From Rhodospirillum sp. (GTDB taxonomy: Bacteria > Pseudomonadota > Alphaproteobacteria > Dongiales > Dongiaceae), in contig PNKY01000003.1 in NCBI GenBank assembly GCA_013822765.1, positions 453,039-517,038 of the forward strand: DNA of 64,000 bases, written 5' to 3'. The notes under the pieces are model-generated. The model was not told where the DNA came from, did not search any database, and worked only from the letters and a program-made list of their open reading frames with translations. Below are positions 32,659 to 41,411 of the stretch, piece by piece; within the stretch, counting starts at the first letter, position 1; each line of letters starts with the position of its first letter. Made by a program: the position numbers and the translations under genes.

Positions 32659-34188
32659 ATGAACAGAACCAGCTCGTCCAGAAACGCAGAACCACGCGTG
32701 CGACGCTCGCCCGGCCAGCGCACGGCGAGCGCTCCGCCAGTCTCGGTGCATGTCGAGCGGGAGCAGGATGAGCTGCTGTACCGGCAGGTCTATCGCGAGC
32801 TGGTGGAGTTGATCCGTAGTGGTCGTCTGCGTCCGGCGGCGCGTCTTCCGTCGAGCCGCGTGCTGGCGCAAGAGCTGGGCATAGGCCGCAACACCGTGCT
32901 GCTCGCCCTCGAACATCTGGTGAGCGAGGGGTACGTGGAGACCCGGCGCGGCCAAGGCACCTACGTGGCCGCCGAGCTGCCGGATCGCACGCCGTTCCGC
33001 TCTGACGCTCAAGCAGATGTCCGCCCGCGGCCACTGGACTTGCCGGAGCGCGCCCGATCGCTGGTCTCGCCTGCCCATCGGCCGGTGACGACATCCGGAC
33101 TGTTGCGCCCCGGTGAACCGGGCTACGCCGGGTTTCCCTTCAAGCTGTGGGCACGGTTGTTGTGGGAGAGTTGGCGCCAGCCGCAGCGCAGGCTGCTCGA
33201 CGGCAGCCATGCAGCTGGATATCCGCCGCTGAAGGCCGCGATCGCAGACTACCTTGCGGCAGTGCGCAGCATCGCCTGCACGGCGAACCAGGTTATTGTC
33301 GTCTCCGGAATCCGCCAAGCGTTGACGGTGGCCGCTCGCTTGCTGCTCGACCGGGGCGATGCAGTCTGGCTGGAAGAGCCCGGCTATCCACCGTTGCGCG
33401 GACCTCTCGTCGCGGCGGGCGCAAAGCTGGTGCCGGTCGAAGTCGACGGAGAGGGGCTGTCGGTTCGTGCCGGCCAGCGCGCTGCGCCCCGGCCGAAGCT
33501 CATATGCATCGTGCCGGCACACCAGTATCCGCTCGGCATAACGATGAGCGAGGCGCGACGGCGCGAGCTGCTCGATTACGCGCGGCAGGTCGATGCCTGG
33601 ATCTTCGAGGACGACTATGACAGCGAATGGTGGTATGGCGGCCGGATCTTGCCGGCGGTGCAGAGCCTCGATCGCGACGGGCGCGTGATCTATGCCGGCA
33701 CTTTTTCACAGCTCCTGTTTCCGTCGATACGGCTCGGTTATGCCGTCGTGCCAACCCATCTGGTCGAGCCCTTCCTCGCCGCCCAGCAGGCGCTGGACGA
33801 CCAGCCGTCGATGCTGGTGCAGCCTGCCCTGGCGAGGTTCATCGCGGACGGTCATCTGGCGACCCATCTGCGTCGGCAGCGACAGCGCTACAAGATCAAG
33901 CAGGAACTCATGCTGGCGGCGGCGCAAAGGCACCTCGGCGGCCTGCTCGAGCTGAGCGCCGATCCCGGCGGCATGCAGCTCGTCGGCTATCTGCATGCCG
34001 ACCTTCTCGCTCGGATGGACGACGTCGAGGCAGGCCGCCGCGCAGCGGCCGCCGGCTTCGCTGCACATGTGCTCTCGGCGCATTGGATGGGAACGGCCCA
34101 ACGCCAGGGCTTGATATTGGGCTACGCTGCGCTGCCCGAGCGCCAGTTCGATACCGTCGTCAGCCGGCTCGCGCGGGCACTCTCGTAG
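32659..34188 (+). CDS. MocR/GntR-type regulator with aminotransferase domain
   Basis: A 509-residue fusion regulator. The N-terminal GntR winged helix is LPSSRVLAQELGIGRNTVLLALEHL (about 60-85) and is followed by a class I aminotransferase-like domain. The PLP-associated segments include VVSGIRQALTVAARLLLDRGD, WLEEPGYPPLRG and IFEDDYDSEWWYGG, with the PLP lysine position in the YAGTFSQLLFPSIRLGY region replaced by Q-L-L rather than an obvious S-K. The schiff-base lysine thus appears to be missing, which is unusual for MocR. Divergent from lysE, which it probably regulates. Confidence 0.9.
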   Translation: MNRTSSSRNAEPRVRRSPGQRTASAPPVSVHVEREQDELLYRQVYRELVELIRSGRLRPAARLPSSRVLAQELGIGRNTVLLALEHLVSEGYVETRRGQGTYVAAELPDRTPFRSDAQADVRPRPLDLPERARSLVSPAHRPVTTSGLLRPGEPGYAGFPFKLWARLLWESWRQPQRRLLDGSHAAGYPPLKAAIADYLAAVRSIACTANQVIVVSGIRQALTVAARLLLDRGDAVWLEEPGYPPLRGPLVAAGAKLVPVEVDGEGLSVRAGQRAAPRPKLICIVPAHQYPLGITMSEARRRELLDYARQVDAWIFEDDYDSEWWYGGRILPAVQSLDRDGRVIYAGTFSQLLFPSIRLGYAVVPTHLVEPFLAAQQALDDQPSMLVQPALARFIADGHLATHLRRQRQRYKIKQELMLAAAQRHLGGLLELSADPGGMQLVGYLHADLLARMDDVEAGRRAAAAGFAAHVLSAHWMGTAQRQGLILGYAALPERQFDTVVSRLARALS

Positions 34189-34213
34189 CGCTCGTTGGCG
34201 AGCCGTCGCGCGG

Positions 34214-35326
34214 CTAGCGTGCGAGCTTGTCGAGCTCTTTCAGAATCTCGTCGCCCATGCGGGTGGTGGAAACCTTGGTGGCGCCGGCGGCCATGATGTC
34301 GCCGGTGCGGAAGCCGGCGGCGACCACGTTCTTGGCGGCCTGCTCCAGCAGGTTCGCGGAATCGCCGAGGTCGAAGGAATAGCGGAACATCATGGCAAGG
34401 CTAAGCAGGGTCGCCAGCGGATTGGCGGCGTCCTTGCCGGCGATGTCGGGCGCGGAGCCGTGCACCGGCTCGTACAGCGCCTTGCGCCGGCCGTCCGCGT
34501 CGGGCGCGCCGAGCGAGGCCGACGGCAGCATGCCGAGCGAGCCGGTCAGCATCGCCGCGCAGTCGCTCAGCAGATCGCCGAACAGGTTGTCGGTGACAAT
34601 GACGTCGAACTGCTTGGGCTGGCGCACCAGCTGCATGGCGCAGTTGTCGGCGTACATGTGGCTGAGCTCGACATCGGAGTATTCGGCCTTGTGCAGCGCG
34701 GTCACTTCCTCGCGCCACAGCACGCCGCTTTCCATCACGTTGGCCTTCTCGACCGAGCAGACCTTGTTGCCGCGCTTGCGCGCCAGCTCGAAGGCGACGC
34801 GCGCGACGCGCACGATCTCGCTGGTGGTGTAGACCTGGGTGTTGATGCCGCGGCGCTCGCCGTTCGGCAGGGTCTCGATGCCGCGCGGCGAACCGAAATA
34901 GACGCCGCCGGTCAGCTCGCGCAGGATCATGATGTCGAGGCCGGCGACCAGCTCGCGCTTGAGGCTCGACGCATCCGCCAGCGCGTCGAACACCAGTGCC
35001 GGGCGCAGGTTGGCGAACAGCTCCATGTCCTTGCGCAGGCGCAACAGGCCACGCTCGGGCTTCTGCGCGAACGGCAGGTTGTCCCACTTCGGCCCGCCGA
35101 CCGCGCCCAGCAGCACCGCGTCGGCCTTCATCGCCTTTTCCATCGCGGCGTCGGTCAAGGGCACGCCGTGCTTGTCGATCGAGCAGCCGCCCACCAGCTC
35201 ATCCTCAGTGTCGAAGCTCAGCGCCTGGTTCTTGCCGAACCAGTTCAGCACGCGCTTCACCTGCGCCATCACTTCAGGACCGATGCCGTCGCCGGCGAGG
35301 ATCAGCAGTTTCTTGTTGGTGGGCAT
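34214..35326 (-). CDS. leuB: 3-isopropylmalate dehydrogenase
   Basis: A 370-residue NAD-dependent decarboxylating dehydrogenase of leucine synthesis. The start [21 protein letters not shown], the substrate-binding arginines in [14 protein letters not shown] and the [14 protein letters not shown] motif are all diagnostic. It follows leuD on the minus strand after a 170-base gap that holds a palindromic repeat element. It converges on the MocR gene with 25 bases between stops. Confidence 0.98.
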   Translation of the reverse strand: MPTNKKLLILAGDGIGPEVMAQVKRVLNWFGKNQALSFDTEDELVGGCSIDKHGVPLTDAAMEKAMKADAVLLGAVGGPKWDNLPFAQKPERGLLRLRKDMELFANLRPALVFDALADASSLKRELVAGLDIMILRELTGGVYFGSPRGIETLPNGERRGINTQVYTTSEIVRVARVAFELARKRGNKVCSVEKANVMESGVLWREEVTALHKAEYSDVELSHMYADNCAMQLVRQPKQFDVIVTDNLFGDLLSDCAAMLTGSLGMLPSASLGAPDADGRRKALYEPVHGSAPDIAGKDAANPLATLLSLAMMFRYSFDLGDSANLLEQAAKNVVAAGFRTGDIMAAGATKVSTTRMGDEILKELDKLAR

Positions 35327-35370
35327 GTAGGTTCCTCAGACTTTCACGCGGCGTTGCCGCTCTTTCTTTT

Positions 35371-35468
35371 CGTCATGGTCGTGCTTGGCACGACCATCCA
35401 CGAGTTTGCTGAACGCGTCGCTTGCTCATCGAAACTCGTGGATGGTCGGACCACGTCCAACCATGACG
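35371..35468. repeat. Palindromic dispersed repeat, copy A
   Basis: Two 37-base arms (35371-35407 and 35432-35468) are imperfect inverted repeats around a 24-base centre. Each arm is itself a hairpin; the left one pairs ATGGTCGTGC with GCACGACCAT. The left arm is a perfect inverted match to 39527-39563. This is a REP/BIME-like element between leuD and leuB. Confidence 0.9.
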
Positions 35469-35496
35469 GATGAGAGCGTGACTAGCGCCGGAAAAA

Positions 35497-36105
35497 TCAC
35501 CACAGCCAGGGCTGGCCGACCTTGGCCTTTGCCTCGAAGCTGTCGATGTTGGCGGCCTTTTGCATGGTGAGGCCGATGTCGTCGAGGCCGTTCAGCAGGC
35601 AGTGCTTGCGGAAGGCGTCGATCTCGAATTTCACGCAGCCGCCGTCGGGGCCGCGAATCTCCTGCTTCTCCAGGTCGATCGAGATGATGGCGTTGGCGCC
35701 GCGGTTGGCGTCATCCATCAGCTTGTCGACGTCTTCCTTCGGCAGCGCGATCGGCAGGATGCCGTTCTTGAAGCAGTTGTTGTAGAAGATGTCCGCGAAC
35801 GAGGGCGCGATCACGCAGCGGATGCCGAAATCCATCAGCGCCCACGGCGCATGCTCGCGGGATGAGCCGCAGCCGAAATTGGCGCCGGCCACCAGGATTT
35901 TGGCCTGGCGGTATTGCGGCTTGTTGAGGACGAAGTCGGGGATCTCTTTCCCGTCGGTCGTGTAGCGCATCTCGTCGAACAGGTTCTTGCCGAGCCCGGT
36001 GCGCTTGATGGTCTTCAGGAACTGCTTGGGGATGATCATGTCGGTGTCGACATTCATCATCGGCAGGGGCGCCGCGACCCCGGTGAGCTGGTCGAATTTC
36101 TGCAT
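35497..36105 (-). CDS. leuD: 3-isopropylmalate dehydratase small subunit
   Basis: A 202-residue swivel-domain subunit that pairs with LeuC. Key motifs are [16 protein letters not shown] near the N-terminus and [17 protein letters not shown], with substrate-contacting Ser-Arg-Glu-His. It isomerises 2-isopropylmalate to 3-isopropylmalate with the iron-sulfur subunit. LeuC is 3.5 kb away, on the far side of two LysR modules and a GNAT gene, instead of adjacent as is usual. Confidence 0.97.
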   Translation of the reverse strand: MQKFDQLTGVAAPLPMMNVDTDMIIPKQFLKTIKRTGLGKNLFDEMRYTTDGKEIPDFVLNKPQYRQAKILVAGANFGCGSSREHAPWALMDFGIRCVIAPSFADIFYNNCFKNGILPIALPKEDVDKLMDDANRGANAIISIDLEKQEIRGPDGGCVKFEIDAFRKHCLLNGLDDIGLTMQKAANIDSFEAKAKVGQPWLW

Positions 36106-36208
36106 CGGACCTATCCGCTAGAGGCGGCCGCGGCGGAACGTCCGGCGGCCGACGGGCGGTTTTATGTCACGGCCCGGCGGCCCCTCACAAGCCCTTCTGC
36201 CTCATGGC

Positions 36209-36409
36209 TTACCAGCGCAGATCGCGCAGGTCGGACGGCCGCTCGCTTCGGGGCAACAGTCCCAGATCGCGGCGCAGGTGATCCGACAGCTCCTCGGTCC
36301 GTGTGCGCCGCACGCCGGCCCGCAGGAAGCTCCAGTTGAGCAGGGCTTCGCCCAACGCATCCATGCCGAGGCCATTTTAGGTCGAAAAACGCGAAACGCT
36401 TAACATCAT
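36209..36409 (-). pseudogene. DUF1127-like small gene with in-frame stop
   Basis: A good ribosome site (AAGGAG, 36419-36414) precedes ATGATG at 36409-36404, and the frame reads MMLSVSRFST then TAA at 36379-36377. The same frame continues for 55 more codons to TAA at 36211-36209. It includes WSFLRAGVRRTRTEELSDHL and RRDLGL, resembling DUF1127 proteins. The whole would be about 66 residues, like the 67-residue DUF1127 protein at 37644. Either the early stop inactivates it, or a 51-residue protein starts at the internal ATG (36364) without a clear ribosome site. Confidence 0.5.
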
Positions 36410-36469
36410 CAGTCTCCTTGTCTGTGCAGGAGACTTAGGGGGTCGGCCGCGCCGCCGAAGTGAACCGCT

Positions 36470-36640
36470 TCACTCCCCGCCGCGCCTTGGCTGCTGGAAC
36501 CCGAGGTCCCGCCAGAAGTAATCCGGCAGGCGTTCGACCTCAATTTCCATAGGTTTGCGCCGGTTGGGCTGGGGAAACAGCACCCTGCCGGTCGTGCCGG
36601 TGCATAGGTGTTCGAGCCAGCGAGTGAATGCCTGAGCCAT
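36470..36640 (-). CDS. 56-residue DUF1127-type small protein
   Basis: A short gene with an excellent ribosome site (GAGGAGG, 6 bases before the ATG at 36640) and a stop at 36472-36470. The product starts MAQAFTRWLEHLC, has a basic middle (PNRRKP) and ends around LPDYFWRDLGFQQPRRGG. The closing W-R-D-L-G-F motif matches the short arginine-rich DUF1127 pattern and a 45-residue neighbour at 37844. It is divergent from the LysR gene at 36718 across 77 bases. DUF1127 proteins in related bacteria influence RNA turnover and phosphate or carbon use; no role is assigned here. Confidence 0.65.
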   Translation of the reverse strand: MAQAFTRWLEHLCTGTTGRVLFPQPNRRKPMEIEVERLPDYFWRDLGFQQPRRGGE

Positions 36641-36717
36641 AGTGACCTCCTCTCACCACCCTATGCCAGTCACTCTCAGATCGACATTCGCCGTAATTAG
36701 ATATATTCCATACATAA

Positions 36718-37641
36718 ATGAATGCATTAACGCCAAACTGGGACGATCTGCGCCTGTTCGCGGCCATCACCGCGGAGGGGTCTCTGAGCGCCGCCGCCCG
36801 GCGGTTGAAGCTGAGCCAGCCGACCATGGGCCGGCGCCTGCAGGCGCTGGAGGAGCAGATGGGCGCCAAGCTGCTGGAACGGATGGGGGGCGGACCGGGA
36901 GGCCAGTATGTCCTCACCCCCAAGGGGGCAGAGCTCCTTCCGCTGGTCGAGCGCATGGTGGAGGCGGGCGAGGCAATCGAGCGCGCGCGGCCGGACTTCG
37001 CCGAGGACGCGAGCGGGACCGTCCGGGTCGCGTCCGGTCCCCTGACCATCCGCTTCGTCGCCCGCCGCTTGCCGGAATTGCTGGACGCGCTGCCGGGCAT
37101 CGAGATCGAGTTGTACAGCTCTTATTCCCTGATCAACCTGTCGCGGCGCGAGGCGGATATCGCGTTGCGCAACCGGCGGCCAGAGGAAGGCCGGCTGGCG
37201 ATGCGGGCCCTGCCACAACCGAGCTATGCCGTGTTCGGCGCCAACGCCTATGTCGCGCGGCACCCGGTGGCGGCGACCGCGGCGCGCTACGAGGAATGCC
37301 GCTGGATCGGCTTTGACGACACGCGCGGCCACAGCGAGAGCATGCTGTGGCTGACCACCAAGATCGGACGCGCGCCGCATGTCCGCTGCAGCAACGCCAG
37401 CGCGATCCTCGACGCGTTGATCGCCGGCGCGGGTCTCGCCGTGCTGCCCTGCTTCCTCGGCGCGGAAGAACCGGCGCTGATGCAGCTGAGCGGGCCGATC
37501 GATGACTTGGAGCGCGAGGGCCTCTGGCTCGTTCTGCATGAGGACATGCGCGATCGGCCGCGCGTGCGCCTGGCGGCCGATCGCATCGCTGCCCTCTTTC
37601 ACCGCTATCGACATCAGCTGCAGCCCGAGGGCGCGGGCTAG
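36718..37641 (+). CDS. LysR-family transcriptional regulator 1
   Basis: A 307-residue LysR regulator. The winged HTH is GSLSAAARRLKLSQPTMGRRLQALEEQ (about 21-47), followed by a two-lobe effector domain with VRVASGPLTIRFVARRLPELL and AILDALIAGAGLAVLPCFLG. It is a clear paralogue of the protein at 38072 (both begin with MN..., then W-D-D-L-R). It is divergent from a 56-residue DUF1127-type gene and is probably its regulator. The effector is unknown. Confidence 0.95.
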   Translation: MNALTPNWDDLRLFAAITAEGSLSAAARRLKLSQPTMGRRLQALEEQMGAKLLERMGGGPGGQYVLTPKGAELLPLVERMVEAGEAIERARPDFAEDASGTVRVASGPLTIRFVARRLPELLDALPGIEIELYSSYSLINLSRREADIALRNRRPEEGRLAMRALPQPSYAVFGANAYVARHPVAATAARYEECRWIGFDDTRGHSESMLWLTTKIGRAPHVRCSNASAILDALIAGAGLAVLPCFLGAEEPALMQLSGPIDDLEREGLWLVLHEDMRDRPRVRLAADRIAALFHRYRHQLQPEGAG

Positions 37642-37643
37642 AG

Positions 37644-37847
37644 TCAGCCTTGCCAGAAGCGCTTGCTGCACTCTAAATCGATGTCGGCTTTCGACAGCCC
37701 GAGGTCATGCAGCGAGAGCCGATCCAGCTCCGCGAGCCGAGCACGCTGCCGCGAACGCTCGAGCCAGACCAGGATCAAGTCCAGCGCGCCAACCAGCCAT
37801 CGGGTGCGCTCGTCACCCGTGGATCGGACTTCTGCCCGGGCGATCAA
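37644..37847 (-). CDS. DUF1127 small protein, 67 residues
   Basis: A 67-residue protein whose C-terminal half, LERSRQRARLAELDRLSLHD and LGLSKADIDLE, is a typical DUF1127 domain. The start is the TTG at 37847, which overlaps the stop of the upstream mini-gene (ATTGA) and is the only good candidate downstream of that gene. A GGGG run lies 9 bases before it. Its stop is 2 bases from the LysR1 stop on the other strand. Likely cotranscribed with the 45-residue gene and controlled by LysR2. Confidence 0.75.
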   Translation of the reverse strand: MIARAEVRSTGDERTRWLVGALDLILVWLERSRQRARLAELDRLSLHDLGLSKADIDLECSKRFWQG

Positions 37848-37981
37848 TTGTCGAACCCCAAGTCGCGGCGCCAGTGGGCGCTGAGCAGCCGGGGATCGAG
37901 CATGGGCACCTTGCGCTGGCGCCGGCAGCGCCAGAGCCTTCCGAGCTGCGGCAAACGTAGGCCATTCCAAATCCAGGTCAT
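37844..37981 (-). CDS. 45-residue DUF1127-type small protein
   Basis: A mini-gene with a near-perfect ribosome site (AGAGGAGG, 5 bases before the ATG at 37981), ending in TGA at 37846-37844. The product begins MTWIWNGLRLPQLGRLWRCR, is rich in Arg and Trp, and ends LLSAHWRRDLGFDN, the same W-R-x-D-L-G-F motif as the 56-residue protein at 36470. Its stop overlaps the TTG start of the DUF1127 gene. It is divergent from LysR2 by 90 bases. Function unknown. Confidence 0.65.
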   Translation of the reverse strand: MTWIWNGLRLPQLGRLWRCRRQRKVPMLDPRLLSAHWRRDLGFDN

Positions 37982-38071
37982 CGCATCCTCCTCTTGCCAA
38001 CGGGCATGAGCAGGTTTACGACCTTCAGAAATGCATGAGTATGGCCGATATCAAATTGCGGACTTTCAGTT

Positions 38072-38974
38072 ATGAATGAGGTTCGTCCCAGCTGGGACGA
38101 TCTGCGGATTTTCGCGGCTATTGCGACGACCGGCAGCCTGACCAGCGCCGCCACCCAGCTGCGCCTGTCCCAGCCGACCGTGGGCCGGCGGCTGCAGGCG
38201 CTGGAGGAGTGCCTGGGCGCCGCCCTGCTGGAGCGCACGCCGCGCGGCATGCAACTGACCGCCAAGGGGCAAGCCCTGCTGCCGCTGGTCCAGCAGATGG
38301 AGCAGGCCGGTGATGCCATCGACCGGGCCGCGCCGGGCCTGGCGGACCTGCCGCTCGGGACGGTGCGCATCGCCGCCGGTCCCTGGAACAGCCGGTTCAT
38401 GGCGCGGCGGCTGCGCGAGTTGCAGGCCGCGCTGCCGGGGATCGAGATCGAGCTCTCGAACGAGATGGCCTTCGCCAACCTGGCGCGGCGCGAGGCCGAC
38501 ATCGCGATCCGCAACCGGCGGCCGAACGAAGGCCGCGTCGCGGTGCGCCGCCTGCCGGAGCCGGTCTACGCGGTCTTCGGCGCACGCTCCTATGTCGATG
38601 CCAATCCCGCAGCCCTCACGGACGATCGCTATGGGCAGTGCACCTGGATCGGCTTCGACGACAGCTATCAGACCTCGGCGAGCCTGGTCTGGATGCGTGA
38701 CAAACTCGGCCGCTGGCCGCATGTGCGCTGCAATCACTCGACCACGATCTACGACGCGCTGCTCGGCGGCGCGGGCCTCGCGATCGTCCCCTGCTATGCC
38801 GGCGCGGAGGACCCAGGCCTCGTCCGCCTGACGCCGCCGTTGGATCTGCCGTCGCATGGATTGTGGATGGTCGTGCACGAAGACCTGCGCCACCAGCCGC
38901 GCGTGCGCCTGGTCGCGGACAATGTCGCCGCGCTGTTCGAGCGGCACGAGAAAGAACTGCGGCCGGCGGTATGA
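38072..38974 (+). CDS. LysR-family transcriptional regulator 2
   Basis: A 300-residue LysR regulator paralogous to the one at 36718. The HTH is GSLTSAATQLRLSQPTVGRRLQALEEC and the effector-domain segment VRIAAGPWNSRFMARRLREL aligns with LysR1. It faces away from the 45- and 67-residue DUF1127-type genes, repeating the arrangement beside LysR1. The stop overlaps the start of the GNAT gene as ATGA, so the two are translated together. Confidence 0.95.
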   Translation: MNEVRPSWDDLRIFAAIATTGSLTSAATQLRLSQPTVGRRLQALEECLGAALLERTPRGMQLTAKGQALLPLVQQMEQAGDAIDRAAPGLADLPLGTVRIAAGPWNSRFMARRLRELQAALPGIEIELSNEMAFANLARREADIAIRNRRPNEGRVAVRRLPEPVYAVFGARSYVDANPAALTDDRYGQCTWIGFDDSYQTSASLVWMRDKLGRWPHVRCNHSTTIYDALLGGAGLAIVPCYAGAEDPGLVRLTPPLDLPSHGLWMVVHEDLRHQPRVRLVADNVAALFERHEKELRPAV

Positions 38975-39438
38975 AGAAGGGTCTCCACATCCGGCGCCTG
39001 GATGCCGATGAGCCGGCCTTCGATATCGCCGCGCGCTGGCGCTATGACGCGTTCTTCGCGCAAGACGGGATCACATTCGAAGAGTCGCGCGACGCCTTGC
39101 GCGCGTGGATGGGCGGTCTTGGCTACGAGACGGCCTTACTGGCCGAAGTCGATGGACAACCGGCCGGCTGCTGCCTGTTCGTGCGCGAAGAGATCGATCC
39201 AAAGCATGACCTGACGCCGTGGCTTGCCGCACTTTATGTTGCCCCGGAGTTCCGCAAGCTTGGGATCGCCAGCGCACTGGTGCGTGCGATCGAACAGCAT
39301 GCGCGCAGCGTTGGATGCAGCGAGCTCTATCTCTACACGATCACGGCAGAGCCGCTCTACGCCAAGCTCGGCTGGGCCGTGCGCGATCGGTTCGACTCGA
39401 ACGGCGAGAAGTTCGTGCTGATGGCGCGGGAGATGTAG
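38971..39438 (+). CDS. GNAT-family N-acetyltransferase
   Basis: A 155-residue acetyltransferase starting at the ATG that overlaps the LysR2 stop. The acetyl-CoA binding segment is ALYVAPEFRKLGIASALVRAI (motif A, R/Q-x-x-G-x-G/A), followed by the motif B strand YLYTITAEPLYAKLGW. No membrane or export signal. The substrate is unknown; coupling to LysR2 suggests the regulator controls or co-functions with it. The palindromic repeat copy B follows its stop. Confidence 0.88.
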   Translation: MKKGLHIRRLDADEPAFDIAARWRYDAFFAQDGITFEESRDALRAWMGGLGYETALLAEVDGQPAGCCLFVREEIDPKHDLTPWLAALYVAPEFRKLGIASALVRAIEQHARSVGCSELYLYTITAEPLYAKLGWAVRDRFDSNGEKFVLMAREM

Positions 39439-39461
39439 CGTCGGCACATGCTTCTTACTCC

Positions 39462-39563
39462 ATCATGCCAAGGCTTGGCCTTGGCATCCAGGAGTTTCGC
39501 TGAGTGAGACCGAGCAAGTAGTAGGCAAACTCGTGGATGGTCGTGCCAAGCACGACCATGACG
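39462..39563. repeat. Palindromic dispersed repeat, copy B
   Basis: Left arm 39462-39496 and right arm 39527-39563 pair imperfectly. The right arm is base-for-base the reverse complement of the left arm of copy A (35371-35407) over 37 bases. The left arm has diverged but keeps its own hairpin (ATGCCAAGGC-TTG-GCCTTGGCAT pattern). Lies between the convergent GNAT and leuC genes. Confidence 0.9.
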
Positions 39564-39584
39564 AATCAATAAAGTGCGGAGGAT

Positions 39585-40991
39585 TTAGCTCAGCTTCCTG
39601 ACATCCGTCAGGTGCCCCGTCACCGCCGCCGCCGCGGCCATCGCGGGGCTGACGAGATGCGTGCGGCCGCCGCGGCCTTGGCGGCCTTCGAAGTTGCGGT
39701 TCGAGGTCGAGGCGCAGCGCTCGCCCGGGGCGAGCTTGTCGGGGTTCATGGCGAGGCACATGGAGCAGCCTGGCTCGCGCCATTCGAAGCCGGCTTCGAG
39801 GAAGATCTTGTCCAGGCCTTCCGCTTCCGCCTGGTGCTTCACCAGGCCGGAGCCGGGAACCACCATCGCGTTGACGTGCGCGGCGACCTTGCGGCCCTGG
39901 GCGATCTTCGCCACCTCGCGCAGGTCCTCGATGCGGCCGTTGGTGCAGGAGCCGATGAAGACGCGGTCGACCTTCACCTCGTCCAGCTTAGTGCCGGGCG
40001 TGAGGCCCATATATTCCAGCGAACGCTCGACCGCGCGGCGCTTGTTCTCGTCGGCGATGTCGGCGGGGTTCGGCACCTTGCCGGTGATCGGCAGCACGTC
40101 TTCCGGGCTGGTGCCCCAGGTGACCTGCGGGATGATGTCGGCGGCCTTGAGCACGATCTCGGTGTCGTATTTGGCGCCGGGGTCGCTGGGCAGCGATTTC
40201 CAGAAGGCGACCGCCTGCTCCCATGCGCCCGCCTTCGGCGCCATCGGACGGCCCTTGATATAGGCGAAGGTAGTCTCGTCCGGCGCGATCAGGCCGGCTC
40301 TGGCACCCGCCTCGATCGACATGTTGCAGACCGTCATGCGGCCTTCCATCGACAAGGCGCGGATCGCCTCGCCGGCGTATTCCATCACGTAGCCGGTGCC
40401 GCCGGCGGTGCCGAGGCGGCCGATGATGGCGAGCACGATGTCCTTCGCCGTTACGCCGGGACCGACATTCCCTTCGACCGTGATGCGCATGTTCTTGGCC
40501 GGCTTCTGGATCAGCGTCTGGGTGGCCAGCACATGCTCCACTTCGGAGGTGCCGATCCCGAACGCCAGCGCGCCGAACGCGCCGTGGGTCGAGGTGTGCG
40601 AATCGCCGCACACGATGGTCATGCCGGGCTGGGTGAAGCCCTGCTCCGGCCCGATGATGTGCACGATGCCCTGCCGGATGTCGTCCATCGAGAAATACTC
40701 GATGCCGAACTCGCGGCAGTTGCTCTCGAGGGTCTCGACCTGGATGCGGCTCTCTTCCTCGGCGATGCCCTTGGAACGGTCGGTGGTGGGGACATTGTGG
40801 TCCGCCACCGCCAGGGTCGCCTTCGGCCGGTGCGCCTTGCGACCCGTATTGCGCAGGCCTTCGAAGGCCTGCGGCGAGGTCACCTCATGCACCAGGTGCC
40901 GGTCGATATAGATCAGGCATGTGCCGTCGTCCTGCTGATGGACCAGGTGGTTGTCCCAGATCTTGTCGAACAGGGTGCGAGGTTTTGCCAT
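39585..40991 (-). CDS. leuC: 3-isopropylmalate dehydratase large subunit
   Basis: A 468-residue aconitase-family subunit carrying the [4Fe-4S] cluster of isopropylmalate isomerase. Cluster cysteines are in [13 protein letters not shown] and [10 protein letters not shown], and the substrate region includes [20 protein letters not shown]. It follows rplS by 36 bases on the minus strand, so it can be read from the rpsP-rimM-trmD-rplS transcript. In related genomes leuD and leuB come next; here accessory genes intervene. Confidence 0.98.
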   Translation of the reverse strand: MAKPRTLFDKIWDNHLVHQQDDGTCLIYIDRHLVHEVTSPQAFEGLRNTGRKAHRPKATLAVADHNVPTTDRSKGIAEEESRIQVETLESNCREFGIEYFSMDDIRQGIVHIIGPEQGFTQPGMTIVCGDSHTSTHGAFGALAFGIGTSEVEHVLATQTLIQKPAKNMRITVEGNVGPGVTAKDIVLAIIGRLGTAGGTGYVMEYAGEAIRALSMEGRMTVCNMSIEAGARAGLIAPDETTFAYIKGRPMAPKAGAWEQAVAFWKSLPSDPGAKYDTEIVLKAADIIPQVTWGTSPEDVLPITGKVPNPADIADENKRRAVERSLEYMGLTPGTKLDEVKVDRVFIGSCTNGRIEDLREVAKIAQGRKVAAHVNAMVVPGSGLVKHQAEAEGLDKIFLEAGFEWREPGCSMCLAMNPDKLAPGERCASTSNRNFEGRQGRGGRTHLVSPAMAAAAAVTGHLTDVRKLS

Positions 40992-41027
40992 GACCGATGC
41001 CGTTCCGAATCTGTGTGCCGTCGATTC

Positions 41028-41411
41028 CTATTCTTCGCCGCCGGCAGCCGTGGTGGTGCCGGTCTTTTCGGTGATGCGCGCCGACTTGCCGCGACGGCCG
41101 CGCAGGTAATAGAGCTTCGCCCGGCGCACATCGCCGCGGCGGATCACCTCGATCGAGACCAGGCGCGGCGAATAGAGCGGGAACACACGCTCCACGCCTT
41201 CGCCATAGCTGATCTTGCGCACGGTGAAGGCCGAGTTGATGCCGGCATTCTTGCGCGAGATGCAGACGCCTTCGAAGGCCTGCACGCGCTCGCGATCGCC
41301 TTCGACCACTTTCACGTTGACCTTCACGGTGTCGCCCGGCGCGAAGTCGAAGACCTTGCCGCTCGCGTGTTTGTCGACCTGGCTCTTCTCGAATTTCTGC
41401 AGGGTGTTCAT
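41028..41411 (-). CDS. rplS: 50S ribosomal protein L19
   Basis: A 127-residue ribosomal protein, a little longer than the usual 115-120 because of a C-terminal [14 protein letters not shown] tail. Typical L19 segments are [24 protein letters not shown] and [21 protein letters not shown]. The ATG at 41411 overlaps the trmD stop as ATGA, while the longer upstream frame lies inside trmD and is not real. It sits at the 30S-50S interface of the ribosome. Confidence 0.98.
   Translation of the reverse strand: MNTLQKFEKSQVDKHASGKVFDFAPGDTVKVNVKVVEGDRERVQAFEGVCISRKNAGINSAFTVRKISYGEGVERVFPLYSPRLVSIEVIRRGDVRRAKLYYLRGRRGKSARITEKTGTTTAAGGEE

Noticed and set aside
32398..33522. Long N-terminal extension of the LysE frame through the MocR gene
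   Set aside because: It runs antisense to a conserved regulator; the GTG at 32397 has a clear ribosome site and starts the membrane protein.
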